Positions 10,225 to 18,168 of a stretch of DNA of 34,309 nucleotides are shown here, one piece after another. The notes beneath the pieces are model-generated. The model was not told where the DNA came from. It made no database searches and saw nothing but the letters and a program-made list of their open reading frames with translations. The position numbers were made by a program, and so were the translations under genes. The DNA is from Alphaproteobacteria bacterium (GTDB lineage Bacteria; Myxococcota_A; UBA796; GCA-2862545), in assembly GCA_020632915.1 (NCBI GenBank), contig JACKEP010000038.1, positions 1-34,309 of the forward strand. Reading direction: 5' to 3'. The first letter of the stretch is position 1. Every line of letters begins with the position of its first letter.

Positions 10225-11421
10225 ATGTCCGATCTGTTCCGTCCGCTCGAGGGCGTCCGCGTCCTCGACCTGTCCCGCTACCTGCCGGGCCCGTTCCTCA
10301 CCCGCATCCTCGCCGACCTCGGCGCCGAGGTGATCAAGGTCGAGCCCCCCACGGGCGAGGGCCTGCGGTGGATGCCCCCGAGGGCCCACGGGATGGGGGT
10401 GACGTTCGGCTCGCTCAACGCCGGCAAGGCCAGCCTCGCCCTCGATCTGAAGAAGCCCGAGGCCCAGGCGCTGATCCATGCCCTGCTGCCGGAGGTCGAC
10501 GTCCTCGTGGAGGGCTTCCGGCCCGGCGTGATGGACCGCCTCGGGCTGCCGTGGGCCACGCTGCTCGACGCGCACCCGCGCCTCATCGGCGTGTCGCTGT
10601 CGGGCTTCGGCCAGTCGGGACCGCTGTCGCAGCGCGCGGGCCACGACCTCGGCTACGTCGCCCGCGCCGGCGTCCTGGGGCTGTTCGGCCCGGCCGACGG
10701 GCCGCCGTCGGTGCCCGGCGTCCAGATGGCCGACGTCGCCGGCGGCACGCTCCCCGCCGCGATCGGCGTGCTCGGCGCGCTGCTCGAACGGGCGCGCACG
10801 GGGCGCGGTCGTCACCTCGACATCAGCCTGACCCGCGGCGTCTTCTCGTTCGCCACCTACGCGATGGCGCAGGCCGCAGCCGGTCACACCGAGCCCCGCG
10901 GGGCAGGCGTGCTCACCGGCGGCGTGCCGTGCTGCCGCTGCTACGCCACGGCCGACGACCGCCACCTCGCGTTCACGCCGCTCGAGCCCGACTTCTACGC
11001 GCTGTTCTGCACCCTGGTCGACCGTCCCGATCTCGCCGGGCGCGGCTACGAGATGGGACGCGGCGGCGAGCAGGTCGCCGACGCGCTCGCCGCGATCTTC
11101 CGCACCCGGACGCTCGCCGAGTGGGAGGCCTTCCTCGACGGCCACGACGTGTGCGTGGAGCCCGTGCGCACCCCGGCCGAGGCCGCCGCCCACCCGGAGT
11201 TCGAGGGCGTGATCAAGGACGCGGGGGGCGTGCCGGTGGTGCAGCTCGCCATCGGCGTGCCGCCCGAGGCGCTGCCGACGCCGGCACCGCCGTCTCCCCT
11301 GGGCGCGGACGGGGCCGCCGTCCTCGCCCGCTTGGGGGTGGCGCCGGCCATCGTGGCCGCCGCCCGGGACGCCGACGCCCTGCTCCTGCCCGAAGCCGCA
11401 CCACCCGGAGGTGCCCGGTGA
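10225..11421 (+). CDS. CaiB/BaiF family protein, alpha-methylacyl-CoA racemase-like
   Basis: This 398-residue protein has the class III CoA-transferase fold: VRVLDLSRYLPGPFLTRIL, then ADLGAEVIKVEPP and LDLKKPEAQ. Three positions separate racemases from CoA transferases. His140 (GHDLGY), Asp170 (QMADVAGG) and Glu254 (LEPDFY) match the His/Asp/Glu set described for the mycobacterial alpha-methylacyl-CoA racemase. Such enzymes interconvert 2R- and 2S-methylacyl-CoA, a step needed before dehydrogenation of branched sterol or bile-acid side chains. I chose the ATG at 10225 because the frame upstream contains the operator. The gene overlaps the SRPBCC gene by 4 bp (GTGA). A CoA transferase remains possible. 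Confidence 0.88.
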   Translation: MSDLFRPLEGVRVLDLSRYLPGPFLTRILADLGAEVIKVEPPTGEGLRWMPPRAHGMGVTFGSLNAGKASLALDLKKPEAQALIHALLPEVDVLVEGFRPGVMDRLGLPWATLLDAHPRLIGVSLSGFGQSGPLSQRAGHDLGYVARAGVLGLFGPADGPPSVPGVQMADVAGGTLPAAIGVLGALLERARTGRGRHLDISLTRGVFSFATYAMAQAAAGHTEPRGAGVLTGGVPCCRCYATADDRHLAFTPLEPDFYALFCTLVDRPDLAGRGYEMGRGGEQVADALAAIFRTRTLAEWEAFLDGHDVCVEPVRTPAEAAAHPEFEGVIKDAGGVPVVQLAIGVPPEALPTPAPPSPLGADGAAVLARLGVAPAIVAAARDADALLLPEAAPPGGAR

Positions 11422-11951
11422 ACCGTCCCGCCAACCCCCACGATCCCACCCTGCCCTACTTCCCGTGCGAGCCCTTCGACCCGTCGTTCTACGACGAGGC
11501 GCCGGTGCGGATGTCGTTCCCGGTGACCCTGCCGGTCACGCCCGCCGTGCTGTTCGAGGTGTTCCGCGACCCGGCCTCCTGGCCGCGGTGGGCGCGCGGC
11601 ATCGGCACCGTGGTCTGGACGAGCCCCGAACCCTACGGCGTCGGCACCACGCGCACGGTGATCTTCTGGGGTGGCATGCGGGTCTACGAGACGTTCACCG
11701 CCTGGGAGGACGGGCGGCGGATGGACTTCCAGTTCACCGGCACCACCCAGGAGGTCTGGCGCAGGTTCGGCGAGCGCTACGTGGTCGACGATCACGGCGA
11801 CGGCACCTGCACGCTCACCTGGACGGTGGCCTACGAGCCCACGGGTGGCTTCGCCCGCGTCCACCCGTGGATCGCGCCGATCATGCGCTGGAACCTTGGC
11901 GGCTACATGCGCGCCCTGAACGGGTACTGCAAGCGGCTCCCCGTCGCGTGA
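11418..11951 (+). CDS. SRPBCC (START/polyketide cyclase-like) family protein
   Basis: This 177-residue protein starts at a GTG that overlaps the stop of the racemase-like gene, with GGAGG seven bases ahead. From about residue 35 it follows the SRPBCC pattern: SFPVTLPVTPAVLFEVFRDPASWPRWARG, then an alternating beta sheet (TRTVIFWGGMRVYETFTAWEDG) and a long C-terminal helix (WIAPIMRWNLGGYMRALNGY). The fold forms a deep hydrophobic cavity that binds lipids, sterols or polyketides. No catalytic residues can be assigned. Its coupling to the racemase under operator site 2 suggests that it binds or processes the same hydrophobic acyl substrate. Confidence 0.8.
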   Translation: MNRPANPHDPTLPYFPCEPFDPSFYDEAPVRMSFPVTLPVTPAVLFEVFRDPASWPRWARGIGTVVWTSPEPYGVGTTRTVIFWGGMRVYETFTAWEDGRRMDFQFTGTTQEVWRRFGERYVVDDHGDGTCTLTWTVAYEPTGGFARVHPWIAPIMRWNLGGYMRALNGYCKRLPVA

Positions 11952-12037
11952 TCGTCGCGTAGCGCCCGACGTCCGCCGGCCAGCGGGCCCCCCTGCGCGT
12001 GGGATACCATCGGCCGACCAGCCTCGGTGACCGCGCC

Positions 12038-12961
12038 ATGACCCTGCATCGCTCCAGCCTGTACGCCCTGGCGGCGTCCTGCCTCCTGACGGCCTGCGAC
12101 GACGGCACCTCCGTCAAGCCCGACGGCGACGACACGGGGGATCCCGACGCCGTGATCGTCGACTCCGACGACACGGACGGGCCCGACGACACCGAGTCGG
12201 ACACGCCGGTCTCAGACACCGACCGCGCCACGGACACCTTCGAGGGCGGCGACACCGACACCGGCGTCGACACCGACCCTGCGCCGGACCTCGTCGTGCG
12301 CACGACGATCCCCAACATCCACGCGGGCATCCACACCCCCGGCCAGACCCTGCGCATCGACGGCTCGGTGGTCACTGCGGTGCGCCTCGCGGCCAACCCG
12401 CCAGCCACCAACGGCTTCGCCGTCCAGGATCCGTCGGTCACCGAGAATGGCGGCCTGTACATCCACGTGGCGAGCAGCACGAACCTGCCCGCGGTGGGCG
12501 ACGTGGTCGATCTCGTCGGTCTGTACGAGGAGTGGCCCGCGACCGCGGTCCCGATGACCGACACCATGGCGCGCCTGAACATCCTCACCACGCTGCCGCT
12601 CACGTCGTGGACCCGCACCGGCACGGCGTCCCTGCCGCCTGCGCAGGAGGTCGACCTCGCCACGTTGCAGCAGTTCGCCACGGCCGAGCGGTACGAGTCG
12701 ATGCTCGTGCACCTGTCCGAAGCCACCCCCCTCGACGTCGTGACCAACCCCATCGCCACCAACGGCGAGTTCCGCGTGTCCACGGTGGGCAGCGCCGACC
12801 AGGTCATCGTCGACACGCAGTTCTTCGACCTGCGCACGGTGTTCACCGTCAACCGGGGCGACGGCGTCAACGCCCTCACCGGCGTGTGCTACTTCGAGGT
12901 GAACGGCTACAAGATCGCACCCCGGGGGCTCGGCGACGTCGACACCTGGATCGACCCCTAG
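12038..12961 (+). CDS. Lipoprotein of unknown function with Asp/Thr-rich linker
   Basis: I start the gene at the ATG at 12038, giving a 307-residue protein with a signal peptide and lipobox (LLTAC, Cys20). Residues 21-85 or so are an acidic, low-complexity tether rich in Asp, Thr and Pro. The remaining part is beta-rich (RIDGSVVTAVRL, GFAVQDPSV, VGDVVDLVGLYEEW), resembling the OB-fold type domains found next to exported nucleases, but no nuclease domain is present. I cannot assign a function. It precedes the persulfide dioxygenase gene by 12 bp, so it may be the first gene of that operon. The long acidic tether is typical of surface lipoproteins in Myxococcota. Confidence 0.8.
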   Translation: MTLHRSSLYALAASCLLTACDDGTSVKPDGDDTGDPDAVIVDSDDTDGPDDTESDTPVSDTDRATDTFEGGDTDTGVDTDPAPDLVVRTTIPNIHAGIHTPGQTLRIDGSVVTAVRLAANPPATNGFAVQDPSVTENGGLYIHVASSTNLPAVGDVVDLVGLYEEWPATAVPMTDTMARLNILTTLPLTSWTRTGTASLPPAQEVDLATLQQFATAERYESMLVHLSEATPLDVVTNPIATNGEFRVSTVGSADQVIVDTQFFDLRTVFTVNRGDGVNALTGVCYFEVNGYKIAPRGLGDVDTWIDP

Positions 12962-12973
12962 ATCGGAGGCACG

Positions 12974-14062
12974 ATGATCTTCCGGCAGCTCATCGACGCC
13001 GACACGAGCACGCTGACCTACCTGATCGGCGATCCGTGGTCGCGCGAGGCCGTGCTCATCGATCCCGTGCGCGAGGGGCTGTCCCGCGACCAGACCCTGC
13101 TCGACGAGCTGGGCCTCACCCTCACCTATGTGCTGGAGACCCACGTCCACGCCGACCACGTCACGTCCGCCGCGCTCTTGCGCGCGCGCACGGGGTGCAA
13201 GGTGGTGGTGCCCCGACGCGGTGCCGTGCAGGGCGCCGACGTCGAGGTCGACGACGGAGACGCCATCCGCTTCGGCCTGCAGGCCCTGGAGGTGCGCGCG
13301 ACGCCCGGCCACACCAGCGGCTGCGTGTCCTACGTCCACGCCAGCGGCGATCGGGTGTTCACCGGCGACGCCCTGCTGATCCGCGGCTGTGGGCGCACCG
13401 ACTTCCAGGAGGGCGACGCGCGCACGCTCTACCGCTCCGTGCGCGACAAGCTCTTCAGCCTCGACCCGAGCACCCTCGTCTACCCGGCCCACGACTACCG
13501 GGGACGCACCGTCAGCTCGATCCGCGAGGAGATGCTGTACAACCCGCGCCTGGGCGGCGGTCGCTCGGAGGACGCGTTCGTCGCCATCATGGACGAGCTC
13601 CACCTCGCCTACCCCCGCAAGATCGACGTCGCCGTGCCTGCGAACCGCCGCGCCGGCGTCATGGACGACGACGAGGCCGAGCGCCTCGACCAGCACACGC
13701 TGGACGCCGACGACTGGCCGGTGCGCCGCACGCCCACCGGCGCCCCCAACGTGCCGGCGCTGTGGGTCGCCGATCACGTCCATCGGGTGCGGGTGATCGA
13801 CGTCCGCGAGGCCCACGAGTGGGACGGCGCCGAGGGTCACCTCGAGGCCTCCGAGCACATCGACATGGCGCGCTTTCCGGAGGTGGCGCGCGGCTGGGAC
13901 ACCGAGGCACCCCTCGTGCTGCTGTGCCGCAGCGGCGGTCGGTCCGACCGGGTGGCGCGCCAGCTCGAGGAGCACGGCTTCAAGCGGGTGGCGTCCATGC
14001 GCGGCGGCCTGCTCCAGTGGCGCGCGCTGGGTCTGCCGGTCGAGGACGGCGCGCAGGGATGA
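12974..14062 (+). CDS. Persulfide dioxygenase-rhodanese fusion protein (ETHE1-like)
   Basis: This 362-residue protein joins two sulfur-handling domains. Residues 1-240 are a metallo-beta-lactamase fold of the ETHE1 type: ETHVHADHVTS (H57, H59, D61, H62), TPGHTSGC (H113), FTGDALLIRGCGRTDFQ (D132) and PAHDY. H57, H113 and D132 match the iron ligands of ETHE1. Residues 255-355 are a rhodanese domain with VIDVREAHEW and the active-site loop LCRSGGRSD (Cys318). Such fusions (for example the PRF of Burkholderia phytofirmans) oxidise glutathione persulfide to sulfite and transfer sulfane sulfur, detoxifying sulfide. GGAGG precedes the ATG. The gene overlaps the DUF1592 gene by 4 bp. Confidence 0.93.
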   Translation: MIFRQLIDADTSTLTYLIGDPWSREAVLIDPVREGLSRDQTLLDELGLTLTYVLETHVHADHVTSAALLRARTGCKVVVPRRGAVQGADVEVDDGDAIRFGLQALEVRATPGHTSGCVSYVHASGDRVFTGDALLIRGCGRTDFQEGDARTLYRSVRDKLFSLDPSTLVYPAHDYRGRTVSSIREEMLYNPRLGGGRSEDAFVAIMDELHLAYPRKIDVAVPANRRAGVMDDDEAERLDQHTLDADDWPVRRTPTGAPNVPALWVADHVHRVRVIDVREAHEWDGAEGHLEASEHIDMARFPEVARGWDTEAPLVLLCRSGGRSDRVARQLEEHGFKRVASMRGGLLQWRALGLPVEDGAQG

Positions 14063-15996
14063 TCCGCTGGCCGCTCGTGCTCGCGGGCGCGGCGGCGTGC
14101 CACGTGGCCGACACCCCGCCCGTCGACACCCCGACGTCCGACGCGGCCGATCCGGCTCCCCACGTGCGCGCGCTGGCGCCCCGGGAGCTGCGGTACGCGC
14201 TCGAGGACCTGTCCGGCGTCGCCCTCGGCGCGCTGGCGTTCCCCGAGGCCACCCGCGCGGGCGGCTTCGACAACCAGGACGCCGCCACGCCGGTGTCCGA
14301 CGCCCTCGTCGACGATCTCGATCGGGCGGCCGAGACGGCGGCGCTGGGCTGGGCGGACGCCCTGCTCGGACCCGTGGAGGTGGTGCAGGTGGACGAGCGC
14401 GTCGCCCCGCACGGCTGCGCCATCGAAGACGTCGCCCGTCCCGACGACCCGGCCTGGCTGCTCTGGTTGCGCCGTGGCGTCGACGTCGCCGTGCACGCCC
14501 CCACCGACGGCACCTACGTCGTGGAGGTGCCGCTGGCGGCGCGCATCAGCCAGCAGCAGGCCGGCTTCCTCACGGCCTCCGTGACCGTCGACGGTGACGT
14601 GAGCGGACGCGTCGGCCTCGACGCGCTCGGCACGACCGTGAGCCTGCTCCTCACGGTGCCCTTGACCGCCGGGCGCCACATCGTCACCCTCTTGAACGCC
14701 AACGGCCTGTCCCCCGATGCCGACATGGACCAGTTCCTCCGCGGGCCATGCCAGGAGGCCGCCGCGATCCGGGTCGATGCCGTGAGCCTGTACGGCCCCG
14801 TGAGCCCGGCGTGGTCCTGTCCCACCGAAGCCCGTGGGGACGCGCCGTGTGTGCGCGCACCGCTGGAGGCCCTCGCCCACCGCGCCTGGCGCCGCCCTGT
14901 CGACGACGACGCCCGGGAGCGGCTCACGTCGCTGCTCTCCGCCGGATGGCTCGCCGGGCCGTCGTTCGCGACCGGTCTGGCCGTGGCCGGCCAGGCCGTG
15001 CTGCTGTCCCCGGAGCTGCTGCTGGTCCCGCCGTCGGGGACAGACGACGCCCCCGACGCCTCCGCCGTCGCCACGCGCATGGCGCTCGCCACCTGGTCGA
15101 GCGTGCCCGACGACGCGCTCCTGGCCTGCGCCGAGCGCGGCGCCCTGCTCACCGACGACCCCACGTGCGGCCTGCACGCCCAGCTCGACCGCCTGCTCGC
15201 CGACCCGCGCGCCACGCGGATGGCCGAGGGTCTGGCCCACCAGTGGCTGGGTGTGGAGCGCCTCGACGCCTCGACCCTGCCCGGCGAGGTGCCGGTCGCA
15301 GCGATGATCGAGGAGACCGTCGGCGCCGTGCAGCGCGCGCTGGATGACGACCGCCCCCTGCGCGACCTCGTCGCCGACACCGCCACCGTGGTGCGCCCCG
15401 AGCTCGCCGACTGGTACGCCATCCGCACCGCGGCCGATGGCGGCGTCGACCTGGGGGCCACCGGCCGGGCGGGCGTGCTCACCCACGCCAGCGTGCTCAC
15501 CGCGACGTCGTCCGGGTCCCGAGCGTCGGCGGTGCGGCGCGCCGCGTGGGTGCGCGAGGCGCTGCGCTGCGACCCCCCCGAGCCTCCGCCTCCAGGCGTG
15601 CCGGCCCTGGACGCCACCGTCGACCCGCGGGAAGCCCTCGCCGCCCACACAGCGAATCCGGCCTGCTCGGGATGCCATGCCACCCTCGATCCGCTGGGCC
15701 TCGCCCTCGACGGGTTCGACGCCTACGGTCGGAGCGTCGCCCATCCCCCGTCGACCGCCGCGTTGCCCGATGGCACCGTCCTGCCCGATGCCGCCAGCCT
15801 CGCGGCGTGGGTGCTGTCGGACGATCGGATGGCCCGCTGTCTGGTCAGCCGCATCGGCGCGTGGACGCTCGGCACGCCGGTCGATCCCGACGCGCCGGCC
15901 GTGACGCGGTGGCTCACGGCGGTCGGCGACGGCGGCTGGCGCGACGTCGTCCACGCCGTGGTCGACGACCCGATGTTCCGTGGAGGGCCGCGGTGA
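14059..15996 (+). CDS. DUF1592/DUF1588/DUF1585 domain protein with CxxCH motif
   Basis: This 645-residue exported protein has a short signal ending at a Cys (GAAAC, a weak lipobox). Its central and C-terminal parts follow the DUF1595-DUF1592-DUF1588-DUF1585 order seen in Planctomycetes and Myxococcota. LAHRAWRRPVDDDARERL is followed by LATWSSVPDDALL, then GRAGVLTHASVLTATSSGSR with a Pro-rich segment, and finally the DUF1585-type end. PACSGCHATLDPLG contains a single CxxCH (C536, C539, H540), suggesting one c-type haem. Biochemistry is essentially unknown for this family. It is coupled by 4-bp overlaps to the persulfide dioxygenase upstream and to the DUF1552 gene downstream. No PSD1 or DUF1587 cytochrome domain is evident at the N terminus. 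Confidence 0.88.
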   Translation: MIRWPLVLAGAAACHVADTPPVDTPTSDAADPAPHVRALAPRELRYALEDLSGVALGALAFPEATRAGGFDNQDAATPVSDALVDDLDRAAETAALGWADALLGPVEVVQVDERVAPHGCAIEDVARPDDPAWLLWLRRGVDVAVHAPTDGTYVVEVPLAARISQQQAGFLTASVTVDGDVSGRVGLDALGTTVSLLLTVPLTAGRHIVTLLNANGLSPDADMDQFLRGPCQEAAAIRVDAVSLYGPVSPAWSCPTEARGDAPCVRAPLEALAHRAWRRPVDDDARERLTSLLSAGWLAGPSFATGLAVAGQAVLLSPELLLVPPSGTDDAPDASAVATRMALATWSSVPDDALLACAERGALLTDDPTCGLHAQLDRLLADPRATRMAEGLAHQWLGVERLDASTLPGEVPVAAMIEETVGAVQRALDDDRPLRDLVADTATVVRPELADWYAIRTAADGGVDLGATGRAGVLTHASVLTATSSGSRASAVRRAAWVREALRCDPPEPPPPGVPALDATVDPREALAAHTANPACSGCHATLDPLGLALDGFDAYGRSVAHPPSTAALPDGTVLPDAASLAAWVLSDDRMARCLVSRIGAWTLGTPVDPDAPAVTRWLTAVGDGGWRDVVHAVVDDPMFRGGPR

Positions 15997-17282
15997 GCGC
16001 CCGGATCAGCCGTCGGACGATCCTGCGCGGACTCGGCGCGGCCATCGCGCTGCCCGCGCTGGAGGCCACCTGGCCGACGGCACGCGCGGCCGCGGGCGAG
16101 GCGGCCCCCGCCCGGCTCGTCGGCATGTTCTTCCCCAACGGCAACACCACCGGCGACCCGAGCGCCACGTGGGTCCCCACCGCCACGGGAGCGGGCTGGG
16201 TGGCGCCGCCGGGGTTGGCTGGCCTTGCGCCCGTGCGGTCCCACGTGCGGGTGCTCACGGGCCTCGACAACGCCGACCTCACCGGCGACCACGCGGTCCG
16301 CATGCGCTCGGCGTGGTCGCCCGTGCTGGGCCTCGGCGACGACGGCCTCCCGGTGTGCGGACCGTCGCTCGACACCCTGGTGGCCCCGGCGCTGGCAGGG
16401 TCCGCGCCGCTGGACCGGCTGGTGCTGGCCAGCGAGGGGGCCGTCGGCTGCCAGCGGCCGGACTGCTTCTGGAACTTCCACCTGTCGTGGTCGACGGGCG
16501 TCGATCCCACCCCGCGCCAGCTCGAACCGGCGGGCGTGTTCGAGCGCCTGTTCGGGATGCCGGACGGTCAGGGGCTCCCCAGCGTGGTGCGCCGGGCGAC
16601 GCGGGCGAGCGTGCTCGACAGCGTGACCGCCGACGCACACGCCCTCTCGGCCCGCCTGGGTGCCGAGGACCGCGCGCGGCTCGACGACTACCTCACGGCC
16701 ATCCGTGGCCTCGAACGCAGGCTCACGGCCGCCCCGGCGGACGACTGTCCGGCCGAGGCACCCGGCGTCCCCGCCGACCCGCAGGCCCACGTGGCGGCGA
16801 TGCTCGACCTCATCGTGCTGGCGCTGCGCTGCGACCGGGTGCGCACGGTGTCGTACATGCCCGCCGTGGCCCAGTCCTACCGCCGGCTGGACTTCCTGGG
16901 CTACGACACCGACCACCACCTGGCGAGCCACCAGCAGCCCGAGCCGCACACCGCCGCCACGGCCTGGTACGTCGGCCGCTACGCCGCCCTCGTCGGCGCG
17001 CTCGACGCCGCGGTCCTGCCCGACGGCAGCTCCCTGCTCGACCACACGGTGGTGACGCTGCACTCCGAGATCGGCGACGGGCCGACGCACGGGCATACCG
17101 AGCTGCCGGTGCTGGTCGCGGGTCGCCCGGGCACGGACGACCTGGCGCCCGTCGGCGCCCACACCCGGCTGCCGGCGGGCACACCCGTCCACGCGGCGTG
17201 GGCGGGCCTGCAGCGCGACCTGACCGGCGCGGCCTCGCCCGACTGGGGCGCGCCGCTCGGGTCGATCGTTCGCCCCGCGTGA
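15993..17282 (+). CDS. DUF1552 domain protein, Tat-exported
   Basis: I start this gene at the GTG at 15993, which overlaps the previous stop (GTGA) and follows GGAGGG; longer frames are out of context. The protein has 429 residues and opens with the twin-arginine signal SRRTILRGLGAAIALPALEA. It continues with LVGMFFPNGNTTG, LTGLDNADLTGDHA and, near the C terminus, LLDHTVVTLHSEIGDG and HGHTELPVLVAG. This matches DUF1552, a family related to the sulfatase/DUF1501-like folds and almost always encoded beside a DUF1592 protein. A Tat signal suggests folding or cofactor loading before export. The function is unknown. The gene is the last of the plus-strand group and converges with the SDR gene 33 bp away. 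Confidence 0.9.
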   Translation: MSARISRRTILRGLGAAIALPALEATWPTARAAAGEAAPARLVGMFFPNGNTTGDPSATWVPTATGAGWVAPPGLAGLAPVRSHVRVLTGLDNADLTGDHAVRMRSAWSPVLGLGDDGLPVCGPSLDTLVAPALAGSAPLDRLVLASEGAVGCQRPDCFWNFHLSWSTGVDPTPRQLEPAGVFERLFGMPDGQGLPSVVRRATRASVLDSVTADAHALSARLGAEDRARLDDYLTAIRGLERRLTAAPADDCPAEAPGVPADPQAHVAAMLDLIVLALRCDRVRTVSYMPAVAQSYRRLDFLGYDTDHHLASHQQPEPHTAATAWYVGRYAALVGALDAAVLPDGSSLLDHTVVTLHSEIGDGPTHGHTELPVLVAGRPGTDDLAPVGAHTRLPAGTPVHAAWAGLQRDLTGAASPDWGAPLGSIVRPA

Positions 17283-17315
17283 GCCTCGTTCGTTCCTTGC
17301 CTCACGGCCACCGCG

Positions 17316-18161
17316 TCACTTCGACGGACGACGCACCCGCGGGTCCTTGTGCAGGTCGGCTTCGGTGGCGTAGCGGGAGGTCTCCGGGCTCGCGACCGTG
17401 ATGCCGCCGTCGCACTCGAGCACGACCCCCGTGATGTAGGACGCCGCGTCGGAGGCGAGGAACAACGCCGTGTCGGCGATGTCGGCCTCGGTGCCCCACC
17501 GCTTGATGGGTGAGGCCCGTCGGATCATCTCGACGAGCTCGGGCGTGGGGGACGCCACGTTGGCCATGCCCCAGGACCCCTCGATGGGGCCTGGGGAGAT
17601 GCCGTTGACGCGGACGCCGTCGCCGCCCCACTCGAGCGCGAACACGCGGATGAGCTGGTTGACGCCCGCCTTCGCCGCGCAGACGTGGGCCTGGAAGTGC
17701 AGCGGTCGGACCGCCTCGGGCGCGGTGATGGCGAGCAGGGACGCACCGGGGCGACGCAGCACGTCCCAGCTGGCCTTCCACACGTGGAAGGTGCCGACCA
17801 GGTCGATGTCGATCACCGACCGGAAGCCGTTGGCGGACATGCCGGTGATCGGGGCGTAGAAGTTGCCCGCCTGGCCCGCCATGACGATGTCGACGCCGCC
17901 GAAGCGCTCGGCCGCGGTGCGGAACGTGGCGGCCACGGCGTCGTAGTCGCGCACGTCACACGGGAGCCCGAGGGCCTCGGCGCCGTCTTCGTCGCGCAGG
18001 ACGCGCTCGGCCTCGGCACACCGCTCGGGGTTGCGGCTGACCACGACGACGCGCGCGCCGTGCTGGGCGTAGCGTCGGGCGATGGCGAGGTTCATGCCGC
18101 GTGTGCCACCGGCGACGTAGGCGACCTTGCCGTCGAGGATGCGGTCGGCGAACGTGGTCAT
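17316..18161 (-). CDS. 2,4-dienoyl-CoA reductase-like SDR
   Basis: This 281-residue short-chain dehydrogenase has the cofactor loop GGTRGMN (18-24) and VSRNPERC. The NNAG motif is replaced by AGQAGNF, and the YxxxK motif lacks Tyr (AHVCAAKAGV keeps only the Lys). VRVNGISPGPIEGSWGM follows. This combination matches mitochondrial and peroxisomal-type 2,4-dienoyl-CoA reductases, which use NADPH to reduce dienoyl-CoA during oxidation of unsaturated chains and which also lack the classical Tyr. It is the last gene of the 12-gene operon, 7 bp after the P450. A role in handling unsaturated sterol side chains is inferred. Another SDR activity cannot be excluded. Confidence 0.85.
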   Translation of the reverse strand: MTTFADRILDGKVAYVAGGTRGMNLAIARRYAQHGARVVVVSRNPERCAEAERVLRDEDGAEALGLPCDVRDYDAVAATFRTAAERFGGVDIVMAGQAGNFYAPITGMSANGFRSVIDIDLVGTFHVWKASWDVLRRPGASLLAITAPEAVRPLHFQAHVCAAKAGVNQLIRVFALEWGGDGVRVNGISPGPIEGSWGMANVASPTPELVEMIRRASPIKRWGTEADIADTALFLASDAASYITGVVLECDGGITVASPETSRYATEADLHKDPRVRRPSK

Positions 18162-18168
18162 GGCGCCC

